A DNA stretch of 64,000 nt, taken from NCBI GenBank assembly GCA_029582155.1, contig CM055911.1:51459419-51523418 (forward strand), in the 5' to 3' direction. This document shows, one piece after another, positions 46,801 to 57,542 of this stretch. The position numbers and the translations under genes were made by a program. Every line of letters starts with the position of its first letter. Position 1 is the first letter of the stretch. The notes below the pieces were generated by a model that saw only the letters and a program-made list of their open reading frames with translations, did no database searches and had not been told where the DNA came from. The stretch comes from Panopea generosa. Taxonomy: Eukaryota > Mollusca > Bivalvia > Adapedonta > Hiatellidae.

Positions 46801-49800
46801 AAGAATGCTTGAAGTGAAAATCTCCCCAGCGGTATCAGAGATGTCATTTATAGAAATTGTTGACTGACAGATGGACAAAAAGTGATTAGAATTATAGCTC
46901 ATTTAAAGCCTTTGGCAAGGTGAGCTTATATTGCATAAAATGCCATACAAACAAATTATGAAAAAGGTATGACACTAACTTAATATTTCAAAAATATTAC
47001 AAATCTATACAATCTATTTGTACATCTATCTGATGTATTCATTTATTTTTTACTTCCCTCCATAAATCCTTTTAAAATTTATTTAAAAGTTAAAAACTAT
47101 CAAATAAATCTGTTAATCATTGTACTCAATGGGACAGACATCATAATTCATTATTTTGTAAACACTGTGTCTTTCATTGCATGCTCTAGACAAAAACTAC
47201 CATAGATAGCAAAGGTGAAAGATTGAAAGACAAATAAAATAATGTGACTGACACAAGCTGATCACATAATAACTCAAGAGCTTTTGGCTCATGAGAGCGA
47301 ATTATAATGAACAATGAAATAAATCTAAGCACATTTATATTAATCATGATGAGAAAGCAGATTTCTTTCATTGATGGTTCACTTTTACATACTAGATTCT
47401 TAAATCAGTCGCAGTAATTGTTGTCTTCCAACAGGAGCGTCACAATGTTGTTAGTCTGCATTTTCCTTTTTGTAAATACTTCCTTCTCATAACATATGTA
47501 GCAAATAATCTGTAAACTCCATTTAATTTCTCCATTATCATAGCAATATCAGTTGGGACAACAGCACATTTTCCGAAAAAAGTTCATGTGTATGACTGAC
47601 ATCTCATCAGCATGTAATTTTTAACTTCAGTGTATGATTTTGTCACTAGTTGTCTTCAGGTTTAAGGGATATAACTGTACCATCTATTTCCAGGTTTACT
47701 TTTCTTCCAACTAAGCTATATTATTCCATGTCTCACTTCTCAGCAATGTTCCATACCAGTTTGTCACTGGAAAATAAATAATTATGCATGTATACACATT
47801 ACATATAATATATACAAGAAGCCCATGGGCTTTAACGGCCACCTGATTATCCTAAAAACATTCGCATAAGTGTATTCAGTCGTAAGAAATAACGTTTTTT
47901 GTCAATTTCTCATAAATAAAGATTTAGTAAAGTAGGCACCACCCCCAGAGCCAAAAAGTGAGACCCAGGGGCATGAAATAAAGGACTTATAGTCGTCAAT
48001 AATCATGCTTACAATTTGTTTCTGAGTGTTTTCTATAATAGTAAGAAGATTCTTAAAGTCTACCTTGAATTTGACTGTTTTGGCCCCGCCCCTAAGACCT
48101 CATGGGGGTGGGGACCATGAAATACACATAGGTATTCACCGTCATGTCAGCAACAACAAATCACACCAAAATACATTCACATAAGTCTATTCAGTCATAA
48201 GAAATAAGGCTTTTTGTTAAATTCTCCTCTGTACCTATCATCATTTTCCATGAAAATATAAAAAAGGAAACTAAAATTATTATATGGAAATAAAATGTAT
48301 GAATGAACAAAGGGCCCAAGAGAGCCTGAATTGGTCTACTGGCAACAAATGGACAGATGTACATTTCAGAGAAAATGTTTTTTTGTAAGTTTTGTTTCAA
48401 CAAATCTTTTAGGAGACCACCATACAATGCTAGACGTAAAACATTTAAGCCTCGAGCTTTCAGAGAAAATGTATTTTAAAATTTCGCTTAAAATATGCCT
48501 ATATAAGCCTTGTCGTTGAGACATTTGTGGTCGAATCATGCTGGTTCAAGACCTTGTCCAAGATCTTGTGGTAATATAACAGTTAAACTGCTGTGCAAGT
48601 TTTGTTAAGATTCAATGAAAAATGAAAGTGGTATCGCGTCTACAACATTTTCCCTATGTAAAACAGTGACCCCTGTGGCAGCCTCAAATTTGACTCCACT
48701 AGACTTAAACAAATCTTTTAGGGAACATCCATTCAATGCTACATGTAAAATATATAAAGTCTAAGCCTAAATGAAGGTGCTATCATGTCTAAAAGAAAAA
48801 GGTTAATGGACGACAGAAAATTTATCAGGACACAAGCCCTGTTGGCCTTTGACCAGTAAAAACCAGGGTTGTCAAAATGTTTCAAAGAATAAGTACTAAA
48901 TTAAGAATTAGCAGTATCCAACTTGTGAGTGCCACCGGCAAGAAACAAGCGCCAATGGCGCAAGTTTGGGGTAAAGTACAAGAGGGGTGTTCCAAGTGGC
49001 CTCTGTCATGGAATTTTTTTTAAATTTAGATTGCAGGAGATAGCTTTTCAGCCATTCTGAGCTATATTCCAATCTTAAATTATGAATGAGTTTTCACTGT
49101 TTTTTTTACATGAAACATCAGCAAGGTCTGAAATATAACTTCTGAAATATGGCATTCACAAAACAAGACGTATTGGCAATTTAAAACATATATGGGACAT
49201 CATGTAGTAGATTGTAATCCCACCCCCCAATAAACCCTGAGAACCCAATAAATGACTGACAACATGTGACAACAGACAAAGTGTTCCATTTTGAAGTGTC
49301 CATCTAGCAAAAGGGACGCATCTCAGACACTGATTATCTGATTTGACTAGTTAAAGATATCAGTTTGATATATCACTCAGTTAACTTACAGTCCTAGCTT
49401 AGGTAAACATCATGCAAAAATATTGACTTCTACCAGTTCTTAAATCGAACAAATGATTAACAATAAATTAAATACCTATCTATCCAGATGATATACCTCG
49501 ATATTTTGAATAAAATGGATGATAACTTATTAAGCATTCAATCTAGAGAATAGTTTATAAACTTTGACACATTTTAAGACAATATGCCAGAAAAATCACA
49601 AAAATTAAATTGAGACTAAATGAATATAGTAAAGCAGTGTTTTATCCAGCTCCAATATTTGGGGGTCATTGATGACCCACTGACTAAAAATCTGGGGGTC
49701 ATTTTCAAAATCTGGGGGTCATCATTGACTAGTTTTAAACTTAATCAATTTGAATAAATAGAGGTGAAAATGACATATTTTACTTCAACAGTTTTACTTC

Positions 49801-52800
49801 CTATTTCACACAAATTTTAAAATCAAAATTCAAACTGAAATTAACAACTTCAAAACACTTTAACTTCCAAACGAATGTTTCACTTCTGGCCCAACAAGTT
49901 ACAACACCTGAAACTAGTTGTCTTTTCCTTCCCAACGACAGTTTTTATGATCATGGCCACCGGGTCATCAACTTTTCAAATGTTATGGCCTCAGCTCGAT
50001 CACCATGGCCCTAACTATTTATAATGTCAAACACTAAAATCATTTCATCTTATATTTCAGCTGAGCTTCATGTTTACCATTACTAAGCATTATACCCTTT
50101 GGAAAACAAAACTTTGTTGTTTTCTTTTTCCCAAAACCATTTCTCTTCTGGTTCATAGCTAGACTCATTTTAGAGTAATGTTACCTTAATATTGTAACAT
50201 TTTAATGGTAACTTAACAAAAATAAGTTTTTCAAAATAAATATAATTTTCTAAAAGTTTATTTTCTTTTTTCCATAACATTTTAAACGTCCGTTAAAGAA
50301 ATATAAACAGCGTAAAAACATGGACCGGCCTATGTTTAAACTGGTATTAAAATGTTGCCCATGCGTGTCTCGATACCTTATAGAAAACAAAATAAAAAGG
50401 TTTTCAGATAGAGTAACGTCCATACATTTCAAACAACTTTCTTGAAAAGTTTCATGATTTCCACATTTTATCTTTATATACAAACAACCTAAAACTGGGT
50501 ATATATCAGTGCTTTTGTTGCAGCATATGTTTGTTTTCACAGATGTTGTCTTCAAACTATAATATTGCTTCGCGGAAAATTATGTATGTGATCATAATCG
50601 TCTATGCGATTGCATAAATATAGTGTTAATAACCAATTTGAGTGTTTACATAACTTAGTAGAACCGCGTGACCAGGGTTTCCCTGAATCAGACCATGTGA
50701 TCTGCCAAAACAGCTAGCATTGTAAAACTAACTCTGAAACCAGCTTGCCAAAACAAATATGCGTAATTTGAATTTCTGTATTTTTAAGTTTGTATCATAG
50801 TGTACGCATTGAACAAGTTTGATTGCGTCAAATGAGATTTAATTGCGTCAAAAACACAAGAAACATACTCTGGAGAAAACACTGTATATTCTCTATATAT
50901 TATGACAAAACACCATCTGTTATGGTTTAATATACTTGTATTATTAAGAAATTATGTAAAATTGTACCGAATTGACAAAATTTTCAAATTTTATGCTGCG
51001 AAAAAAAAATCTCCCTCATTTCCATCCAATTACCCTCATTCCAAAACCCAATCTCCCTCATTGCTTTCCAAAAAGGTTCACATGTATATATCAGGCTACC
51101 CTGAATCATACCATGTGATCTCTCAACACTGCTAGCAGTGTAAAAATAATAACTCTGAAACCCACTTGCCAAAACAAATCTGTGTAGTTTGAATTTCGGT
51201 ATTTTTAAGGTTGCGTCATAGTGGACACTATGAACAAAATTGATTGCGACAAATGAGATTCAATTGCATCACAAACACAAGAAACGCGCTCTAGAGAAAA
51301 CACTGATAAAGAATAAAAATCCTTTGACATTGCCTTTAAGTCCAGTGATCGAGGTAATAAGCAGGACTGTGGTCTACTGAAGTTTCACAACAATCCGTTC
51401 CGTGGCTAACTATATTCTGGCTGTCTAAATTAACATTTGTTTATTCAATGTTTTCTAGATAGTGAGACAAAATTTAATCCGAAATCTTTTGTTTTATTAA
51501 CTTGCTAAATGTCCCGTGGTTTCTCCCTTCACACCAGATATGTATTTAAGAAGTGTCCTACCTTTCCATTATTTACTATAGGGCCTGTGTCACTGGCTGG
51601 AAAATTGCCTGTGCATGGTCCCAGTTCAATATATCAATTAGATGGCAAGAAATTCTTTACATTGTGTGCAGTTAAAATATTTAAGAAATAGTCACCATAC
51701 AATTAACATAAGAACATGTTCTAAAAATAATATTGCAAACTAAAGTTATAATTATTAAACATACAAAGTAACAGAGTCAGAGGGTGGGGTAAGGTTTATG
51801 GTTTAAAATGAAAATATTTCCAGTTCCGAAAGTTGCATAGCGTACTGATGTCTATCTATAACTACATTGATATACATAAACATAATACTAACCGCTAAAT
51901 ATCATTAAAAACGATGAGTATTATTAAATTTGCCAGATTATAAACCCGTAAAATTTGTTCTCTGTGTAGTCACAACAAGGGAAGTAACTCTAGCACACAA
52001 ATCAATTTTCGTCCTAAAGATGTTCACCCACTTTTTTTTTTAGAAACAAAAATGTTGTAGTAAAAATAATGGAAAATATATATGAAAACTTTACATATGA
52101 TTTACATTTAATTTTAAAAGTATCTATACATTATTGTACTTACCTTGTTTTTCTTTAAAGGCGAGTGTATTCATCATAAAAAAATCCCGCAAATGATCTT
52201 TGTTGAAATGTTCAGATTTTACAGTTTTACATATTTAGCTGATTTACGGTTTATTTAGTCTGAGTAAGCCAGTGCCGACCTTTACCTTGAAAAATACCAG
52301 GAAACAGGAAACATCGAGGTTGATTGACAATATTTAATCTGTGGAACCATATAGGCATATCTCTGACAAAAGTAATTAAAGGATTCAAATAAACATTTTA
52401 TTGCATAGTGTGTGTTAGTGAACCGATGTAAATACACGTTTGGTAGAGGTGAAAATGGGATAGTGCAAAACCGAAAGTACAACCTTGTACAGAAGTCACA
52501 GGGCCATGATAATCAGGTAGATTTACTGTTTATTTTTTTAATTCTTAATTATTATTTTAATAAAGATATTTACAATTTTGTTTGATTAATTATTTTTATG
52601 TATTGATTGATATGCAAAAGTTTATAGAAGTAGGTAATACTTGACATTTAGATATATTCTTTAATTCATATGATCTTCATTGAGGCCCTCTATTTCACAA
52701 AAGGAAATAAAAGATGCCATTATATTTGACAGCTTCACAATAAAACAGATCTAGTTATATATATAAAATTAAGAATATTGTATACTTTATTTCAGTTGTG

Positions 52801-54333
52801 AAGCTGTTTCAACAGTTATATTCGAGTATGCCAGCAATGTGAAGTATGAAGAGGAGGACTAATTAAATATTGGACATGATACAACACTCCATTAATTTGA
52901 AACTACCTAGATGGTGTCTACTTGGATGATTATTATATTGTGGCTATACTACAGAAGAAAAAACAATAAAATATTGGGAAAATATTGCCGGTTCCTTTTA
53001 TATCTCGTGTCAGCTGTGATAATTTATCAGTTATACATGTAAATGAATTACATCAATTAGATTAAACATATGTATGATACACATATGTTTACATATGGTT
53101 TTGTTAACATATATGAATAATATGCAACATGAATTTTTTTTAATTAGCCTCTGCCTGTTCTAGTGTTATTCCCTAAAACAATATGTCCTAAGTGTTGTTG
53201 AAGATTTTAGCGCAATAATTATATAGGATTTTTAACATATTTTAAATGTATGAATCGGAACACATGTGACAAACGTATGTTTCACATGCGTTTAACATAT
53301 GTTGATGTAAACGTATGTTTTACTATGTTTTTGATTGTCAGACATGTATTTATGATTCTCGTACTTAAATTGGACCCTGCCTCTGGCTCTGCTAGTGATA
53401 TTTCCAAAAATAGTGAGTGCCATGTGCTGTGGAGCATTTTAGCGCAATAATTATGTATTCACTTTAACGTATGTTAAACATATGAATTGAATCACATATG
53501 TCAAACATACGTTTAACATATGTTTCTGTAAACGTATGTTTAACGTGCGTTTCTGATTATCATATGTTTCTTTACGTATGATTAACGTATGTTTTGAAAC
53601 GTATGTTAACCAAAACACACGTAAAACATACGTTAAATGTATGTTTAACATATGTTCGACAAAACATATGTTAAACATACGTGGCATTTTTACATGTGTA
53701 TATATAAACGTTTTTTTCATGTATCAGTACAAAGATATTTGAATAGTGATATCACATGTTATATAACATTAGCTATATTGTCATTATATTTACCCCATCT
53801 CTCTCGGTGGTTGCCCCCCTCGCCCTGGAATAGAGAAAAAAAAATCACAAACGTTTATATAAAGAAAAATAAATATATTCGTTCGCTTCAAAACCATATT
53901 ACACTCAAGCGGTGGTCTGGTGTTAGAGCATGTGGCTCGCAGGCGAAAGAGGTGGGTTCAATCCCTGGTCGGGTCATATTGGAGACAAATGTCACTAGAA
54001 ACTTCCTTGCTTGGGACCCAGCATTTAGGGGATAATTCGAAGTCTGGTCGACTCAGTGTCAGTATAATGTGACCGGGTGGGGTTTCATGCTATTTATACT
54101 ACAGTGTGTCTTCGCCTAGAATACTATCTCATGTAGACACCATCGTGATATCACTGATATCATCACGTTAAGTATCATACAGTTCAAATCATAAAGACAT
54201 ACTGTTTGTTTAATTTGGGCTGTAAATTTTTTTCCCGCATTATTTTTAATGAAATGCCGGGCCTGATTAACTCTGTCGGTAGCGCGTCTGATCGAATATA
54301 AGCACTCAATGGCATAAAAATAACGCTAACTAA

Positions 54334-54384
<51 letters not shown>

Positions 54385-55835
54385 ATCGATCAGTCAATCA
54401 AAAGCAATCAATCAATCTGTACTGAAATGTTGCTTGAATAAATAGATACATAGACTACAGTTTGTCGTGCTGTAAACTTTATTTTTAATTATCTGTAATG
54501 GAATGTTGTTGCTATAAATAGATACATGGAATAGAGTTTGTCGTGCTGTAAGCTTTATTTTCCATTATCTGTAATGTAAGGTTGTTGCTATAAATAGATA
54601 CATGTAATAGAGTTTGTCGTGCTGTAAGCTTTATTTTCCATTATCTGTAATGGAATGTTGTTGCTATAAATTGATACATGAAATAGAGTTTATCGTGCTG
54701 TTAACTTTATAATCATAACTTATGATGTATTAGGTGTTTCAATTTATCATGTATCATATCATTATGTTTTCCACATAATAAAGCAGGAGTAAGATAAACT
54801 TTTGTTTTTATCGGCAGGGGAGGTTTATTTTGCATCACTGTTTTGCGTTTCCGTTTAAATACTTTCGATGGTTGATAAGCTGTTTATTATGTCAATAAAT
54901 GTAAATTTCAATTCAATTTGGAACAATTTTCAGACGCATTTACCCCAGATGTAGGTTTACACACGTATTTCTTTTGCCTGACTTAAATAAGTTCTTGGTT
55001 TTGTTAATAAAAATAAACATAGCATGCAAATTATGACATGGTAAATACCATGTTAGTACCCAAGTGCCTAAAATTTATCAGGTTCGGCTTGAAAATTAAA
55101 GGCACGTGCTTAATTTGTTTCTCTACCTCGCCTGATAAATTACAGAGTATCAGGCACTAGCATCAAACATGGTGTCTCTACTTATCGTATTTTAAGTCTT
55201 GCCAAAAGGAAAAAAAAAGGGGGGAATAAACATAATTTTTTAAAGGTATGATAAAAAATCCAAGAAGATATGATTATGTTTGTATATTTTTTGAGAATTG
55301 TCAGTCATAGTTATAAAGCTAACGTGACACCACTGGCACTCTCGCCTTTTGGAAGAAAGTTATTGGGTGACTGAATTCGGACAATTATATGGTGAATGCA
55401 ATAAAAATCAACCTATTATTTTAAGTATGAAAAGGAGTTTAATTAAAGTTGTAAACACAAAATACAAGTTAATGTTTTGGCAATATTCCCTGTAAGTGTT
55501 CCCTTTAATACCGGACAGACCAATTACTATTTAATCAAACAGTTTGTGACATTAAACTAAAATGTTGGAATCTTAACTCAAGTGAATTATTATAATTATT
55601 TATTATTTTGTATCAAAAATTATATATGTGTGTACCTATTAACCCCTGTTTTAACTTACAAAATAAAAGTATTAAAGTTGATTAGTCTCATGTGTGCTAA
55701 AAAAACTTTTCTTAACGACGAATTAAATAATAGAAACCATAAAAACAAACATTTGTATTTCGGTAACTCATCCCAACCTCTAAAATAGTAAAAAGTTGTA
55801 TATTTACCTTGTGATTTACTATGTCTAGTATTCAT
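40340..55835 (-). CDS. Unrecognised 507-aa Gln/Gly-repeat protein (7 exons)
   Basis: Exons in transcript order: 55835-55808, 53824-53794, 45624-44768, 44196-44048, 42324-42095, 41602-41451, 40416-40340. All have GT-AG borders and all six junctions keep one frame; the sum is 1524 bases. The protein starts MNTRHSKSQGRGGQPPREMG. A polar segment follows, then a 20-residue tandem repeat (QMGGGNFQQEYMGGGNQQSR), a Gln-rich stretch (KQQQQQLQKM), a Lys-rich part (KVPKQKKPVKKSNIKI), a probable helical domain (VEVQLRIFQTHLKACPKEIR through TDVYAAKLYELL), and the end QMYMENSLR. No signal peptide or membrane segment is visible. I do not recognise the family. A longer last exon (41602-41299) would instead read through the donor into an inserted MITE. 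Exon 2 (31 bases) is the least certain exon. Confidence 0.72.
40552..40745 (+). repeat. Dispersed repeat, family E, copy 2
   Basis: Contains cactgcacggttgcgtccct, cggtaacatgattccagcgc, gctgtgtttacttgccgcag and gctggcatagcata. It lies in the last intron of the - strand gene. Confidence 0.75.
40819..40863. repeat. (TG)n microsatellite
   Basis: About 22 uninterrupted dinucleotide copies after a short (ta)n run. Confidence 0.98.
40949..41129 (+). mobile_element. SINE family B, 5'-truncated
   Basis: Body taatgtgactgggtggggta and tatactgtctcaagtagaca, tail gttgaaagcgacgcgaaaca. The tRNA head is replaced by unrelated sequence. Confidence 0.85.
41207..41436 (-). mobile_element. 230-bp MITE with 11-bp target-site duplication
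   Basis: The exact 11-base direct repeat aaagcgctcat flanks it (41196-41206 and 41437-41447). Both ends carry subterminal hairpins (cctgat...atcagg, ggaccca...tgggtcc). A diverged copy lies in opposite orientation at 44381-44608. It starts 14 bases into the last intron of the - strand gene. Duplications of 9-11 bases fit Mutator-type elements, but that class is inference. Confidence 0.8.
41664..41835 (+). mobile_element. SINE family C, 3' part
   Basis: Contains gggttcgagccgc, gagaaagtttaccagttaat, ccgattcattctaaggtctt and cctgactgaaatggtttgaa. It is in the intron between exons 5 and 6 of the - strand gene. Confidence 0.7.
42405..42540 (+). mobile_element. SINE family A head
   Basis: Head gggcacggcaagtttagtca and gagttcgaatctcc, then the start of the body. 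It runs without a break into the 60-bp array at 42541, whose unit resembles the missing part of the SINE body. Confidence 0.75.
42541..43810. repeat. 60-bp tandem array, about 21 copies
   Basis: The unit is ctgtaatacgtagggaagta, atgtgttgcctgcacagatc, atgtgtctagtattggttaa. Copies alternate between tctagcatgg and tgtgtctagtattgg forms. It fills most of the intron between exons 4 and 5 of the - strand gene. Confidence 0.95.
44381..44608 (+). mobile_element. Diverged copy of the 41207-41436 MITE, inverted
   Basis: The + strand reads ctcccgaatcaggtctatc and then gtcccacaattcatagcag, gttgaagcaactgaccaatt, as on the - strand of the other copy. The end reads gaagagcttgatccgtcc. No clear target-site duplication remains. 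It lies in the intron between exons 3 and 4 of the same gene. Confidence 0.82.
44768..45624 (-). CDS. Exon 3 of the 507-aa gene: 20-residue minisatellite
   Basis: This 857-base exon holds a 60-bp coding minisatellite at about 44905-45350. Seven near-complete 20-residue repeats plus partial ones have consensus QMGGGNFQQEYMGGGNQQSR. The frame is kept throughout, so the array expands in steps of whole residues. The donor is CAAG|GTTAGA at 44768; without splicing, the frame ends five bases later at a TAG. The acceptor is tgttgtag before 45624. A 159-codon open frame on the + strand over the array is a shadow. Confidence 0.8.
45690..46740. repeat. Palindromic cgtatgttaaac-type array
   Basis: Many copies of acgtatgtttaac / gttaaacatacgt in both orientations, spaced by catataaatagtaccacgca. 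The core is self-complementary. It begins about 65 bases upstream of the exon 3 acceptor of the - strand gene. The same motif fills 53245-53700 at the other end of this intron. Confidence 0.9.
46741..47810. other. Intronic DNA, nothing recognised
   Basis: AT-rich, with no repeats or splice-supported frames seen. Confidence 0.5.
47812..48840. repeat. Degenerate dispersed repeat complex
   Basis: Contains agcccatgggctttaacggc near the start. A duplicated block with ataagtgtattcagtcgtaa at 47870 recurs as ataagtctattcagtcataa at 48181. Further on are ggcccaagagagcctgaatt and two similar caaatcttttagg blocks (48401, 48712). I recall this style as a common mollusc non-coding repeat. No protein-coding remnant was found. 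Confidence 0.5.
49650..49735. repeat. Short ctgggggtcat repeat, three copies
   Basis: tttgggggtcat and atctgggggtcat occur three times within 80 bases, with the complement gatgaccc between. Confidence 0.65.
50665..51310. repeat. ~230-bp direct duplication
   Basis: A segment from ccctgaatcagaccatgtga to ctggagaaaacactg (50680-50885) is repeated from ccctgaatcataccatgtga to ctagagaaaacactg (51100-51303). It is spaced by about 215 bases of unrelated sequence and there are multiple substitutions. No terminal inverted repeats are seen. Confidence 0.85.
53040..53700. repeat. Palindromic cgtatgttaaac-type array, second block
   Basis: Dense from about 53245 (acgtatgtttcacatgcgtt, taacgtatgttaaacatat, cataaaacatacgtt-like strings), with thinner copies from 53040. 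It lies about 100 bases downstream of the exon 2 donor of the - strand gene, at the far end of the intron from the 45690-46740 block. Confidence 0.88.
53908..54190 (+). mobile_element. SINE family B, full length
   Basis: Head gcggtggtctggtgttagag and gtgggttcaatccctggtc, body gtcagtataatgtgaccggg, then gaatactatctcatgtagac. The tail is decayed. Confidence 0.85.
54257..54330 (+). mobile_element. SINE family A with internal deletion
   Basis: The head gccgggcctgattaactctg, tcggtagcgcgtctgat is joined directly to the tail cactcaatggcataaaaata, with the whole body missing. An (aaat)n tail follows. Confidence 0.85.
54331..54386. repeat. (AAAT)n microsatellite
   Basis: About 14 tetranucleotide copies growing from the 3' end of the deleted family A SINE. 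Confidence 0.97.
54425..54715. repeat. ~76-bp tandem repeat, about 3.7 copies
   Basis: The unit contains gttgctataaatagatacat, gtaatagagtttgtcgtgct, gtaagctttattttccatta and tctgtaatg. Confidence 0.92.
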
Positions 55836-56259
55836 CGTTATTAAATCAAGCTAACTCCTTCGCCGACAAAATTGTTTTAAATTAATTTGAAGTTTGATTC
55901 TACACCTTTTCAAAAACAATTCTGAGTATTACTCATTATTTTCGGTAAATTGCTTTAAATTTCAAGCTTCCCACAATCGAAATTAGTCATTGGAAACCTT
56001 GAAATGACATGAAACAGTTGCTTTCTTTTTGAACAGTTTGATACGGGATGTCGCATTATAGTGTTACGTAGAACGAAAGTTAATAAAAAAATCGTGTCTT
56101 ACCATTTTTGGGATTATGTAGGGTTACTAAGCGGAAAGTTTAAATTTCATGGAAACCATAATTCTTGTTTTGGTTTCGATTAAAAAGTTTTAGTGAGTCA
56201 TAGCTTATATGGACTTTATAACTATTGAATACACTCAGATAGTAGTTTGCAGATCAACA
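55836..56259. promoter_or_regulatory. Divergent intergenic region (putative shared promoter)
   Basis: About 424 bases separate the start codon of the - strand gene (55833-55835) from that of the + strand gene (56260-56262). It should hold both 5' UTRs and core promoters. No clear TATA box facing either gene was picked out. Confidence 0.5.
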
Positions 56260-57542
56260 ATGTCCACTGAAACTTGGTTTAAACTTGAAAACTTTACATG
56301 TCCAGTCTCGGGATGCAGTGGGTGAGTAAAGATTTATGTTATTAACTATAATACATAGTTTATGAATAAAACACTTAAAATAAGTGCAGACATTGAACCG
56401 CATTAACAAATAAGCTACTTAACACATATCATCAATAAGACTCAATATCTATAATTTTATAATTGAACTGACATCAACATGTAGATTATGAATTTACAGT
56501 AGAACTTCGATAGCTCGAACCCGACTGGACTGGACAAAATAGTTCGAGTTAAGAATTGTTCAAGCCAAGTATTGTTCAACATCATACCATACATGTACAT
56601 GTATATTCATCGAAATTTTAATTCAACCGGGACCAGAAAAGTGATTTGAGCTATATGTTCGAGCCAACATAGTTCTGCTAATTGAATCTAGATATTAATG
56701 TATATCAAATGTATATGTAAGACAATTTCCATTGATTGATCTTGTCATTTATCTACGAACTCATATTACACGACATGCATGCTAAATCTTATAATATAAA
56801 TTTGAAAATACAATCTAACAAAAATCTCAATATAGGCATAGTAATTGTATACTGGCGGTTATAACTAATCGTTGTTTCTTCTTCTTTAAAACTACATTTT
56901 TCTTATTTCAATGGCATTATTGGTGTATTTTGAACATTTTGCAAGCATTGTTATATTTCAATTTTAAATTATCAAAAAGGTATTGATGCTTTAAAATTAA
57001 GTATGAATACATGATTTCAGAAGTCTATTTTCACACTGAACTGACCCTAATATCTCTGATGGTTTAAGACCGTTACCTTTTTTTATCATATTTTCGTAGT
57101 GCAGAGATTGACAAATAATAAAATATAAGTTTCACTTCTTTCATTCAGTGGGTCACTCTATGAATGACAAGCATTTACACTTTTTTATTTACTATAGAAT
57201 AAATATAAAAAATCAATGATGAACTTGCAGCTCAACCCTTTTTATATCCATTGCAGTACATCTGGCAAATACACCTGGATCTGTGCGCAAGATCGAACAA
57301 GTATCTTGATTTCACAGAGGGGCAACATGAAATGCAGTAATTACATCCCACACGAGGGGAAAATCTGTGAATGGCGGTTCGACTGTGGCAACCATGGTTA
57401 CCATCCGACAGAAAGATACAAATCGGCAGATCTTGAAGGATTTTGTTTCGCAATGTCACAAGCCGTCCAACTTACAACTAAGGCTGGCGCTTTGTGGGTC
57501 GGGGCATTGCTAGTTGAACTAGAAAAGCAATATTTAAGATAG
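56260..57542 (+). CDS. Unrecognised 115-aa Cys/His-containing protein (2 exons)
   Basis: Exon 1 is 56260-56321, ending at the donor GG|GTGAGT. Exon 2 is 57257-57542, after the acceptor tatatccattgcag. The phases agree (GG + T). The protein begins MSTETWFKLENFTCPVSGCS. It continues with GKYTWICAQDRTSILISQRG, NMKCSNYIPHEGKICEWRFD and CGNHGYHPTE, then a C-terminal helical part (GFCFAMSQAVQLTTKAGALW to LVELEKQYLR). CPVSGC, a spaced single Cys, then C and CGNHG suggest a compact, possibly metal-binding fold, but this is inference. There is no signal peptide or membrane segment. I do not recognise the family. A long frame extending 5' of the acceptor to 57216 is intronic and lacks conserved character. 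Confidence 0.72.
56497..56682. mobile_element. MITE with cttcgatagctcgaac ends, copy 1
   Basis: The left end is agtagaacttcgatagctcg and the right end is gttcgagccaacatagttct followed by gcta, imperfect inverted repeats. It is inside the intron of the 115-aa gene and matches 58918-59117. Confidence 0.75.
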
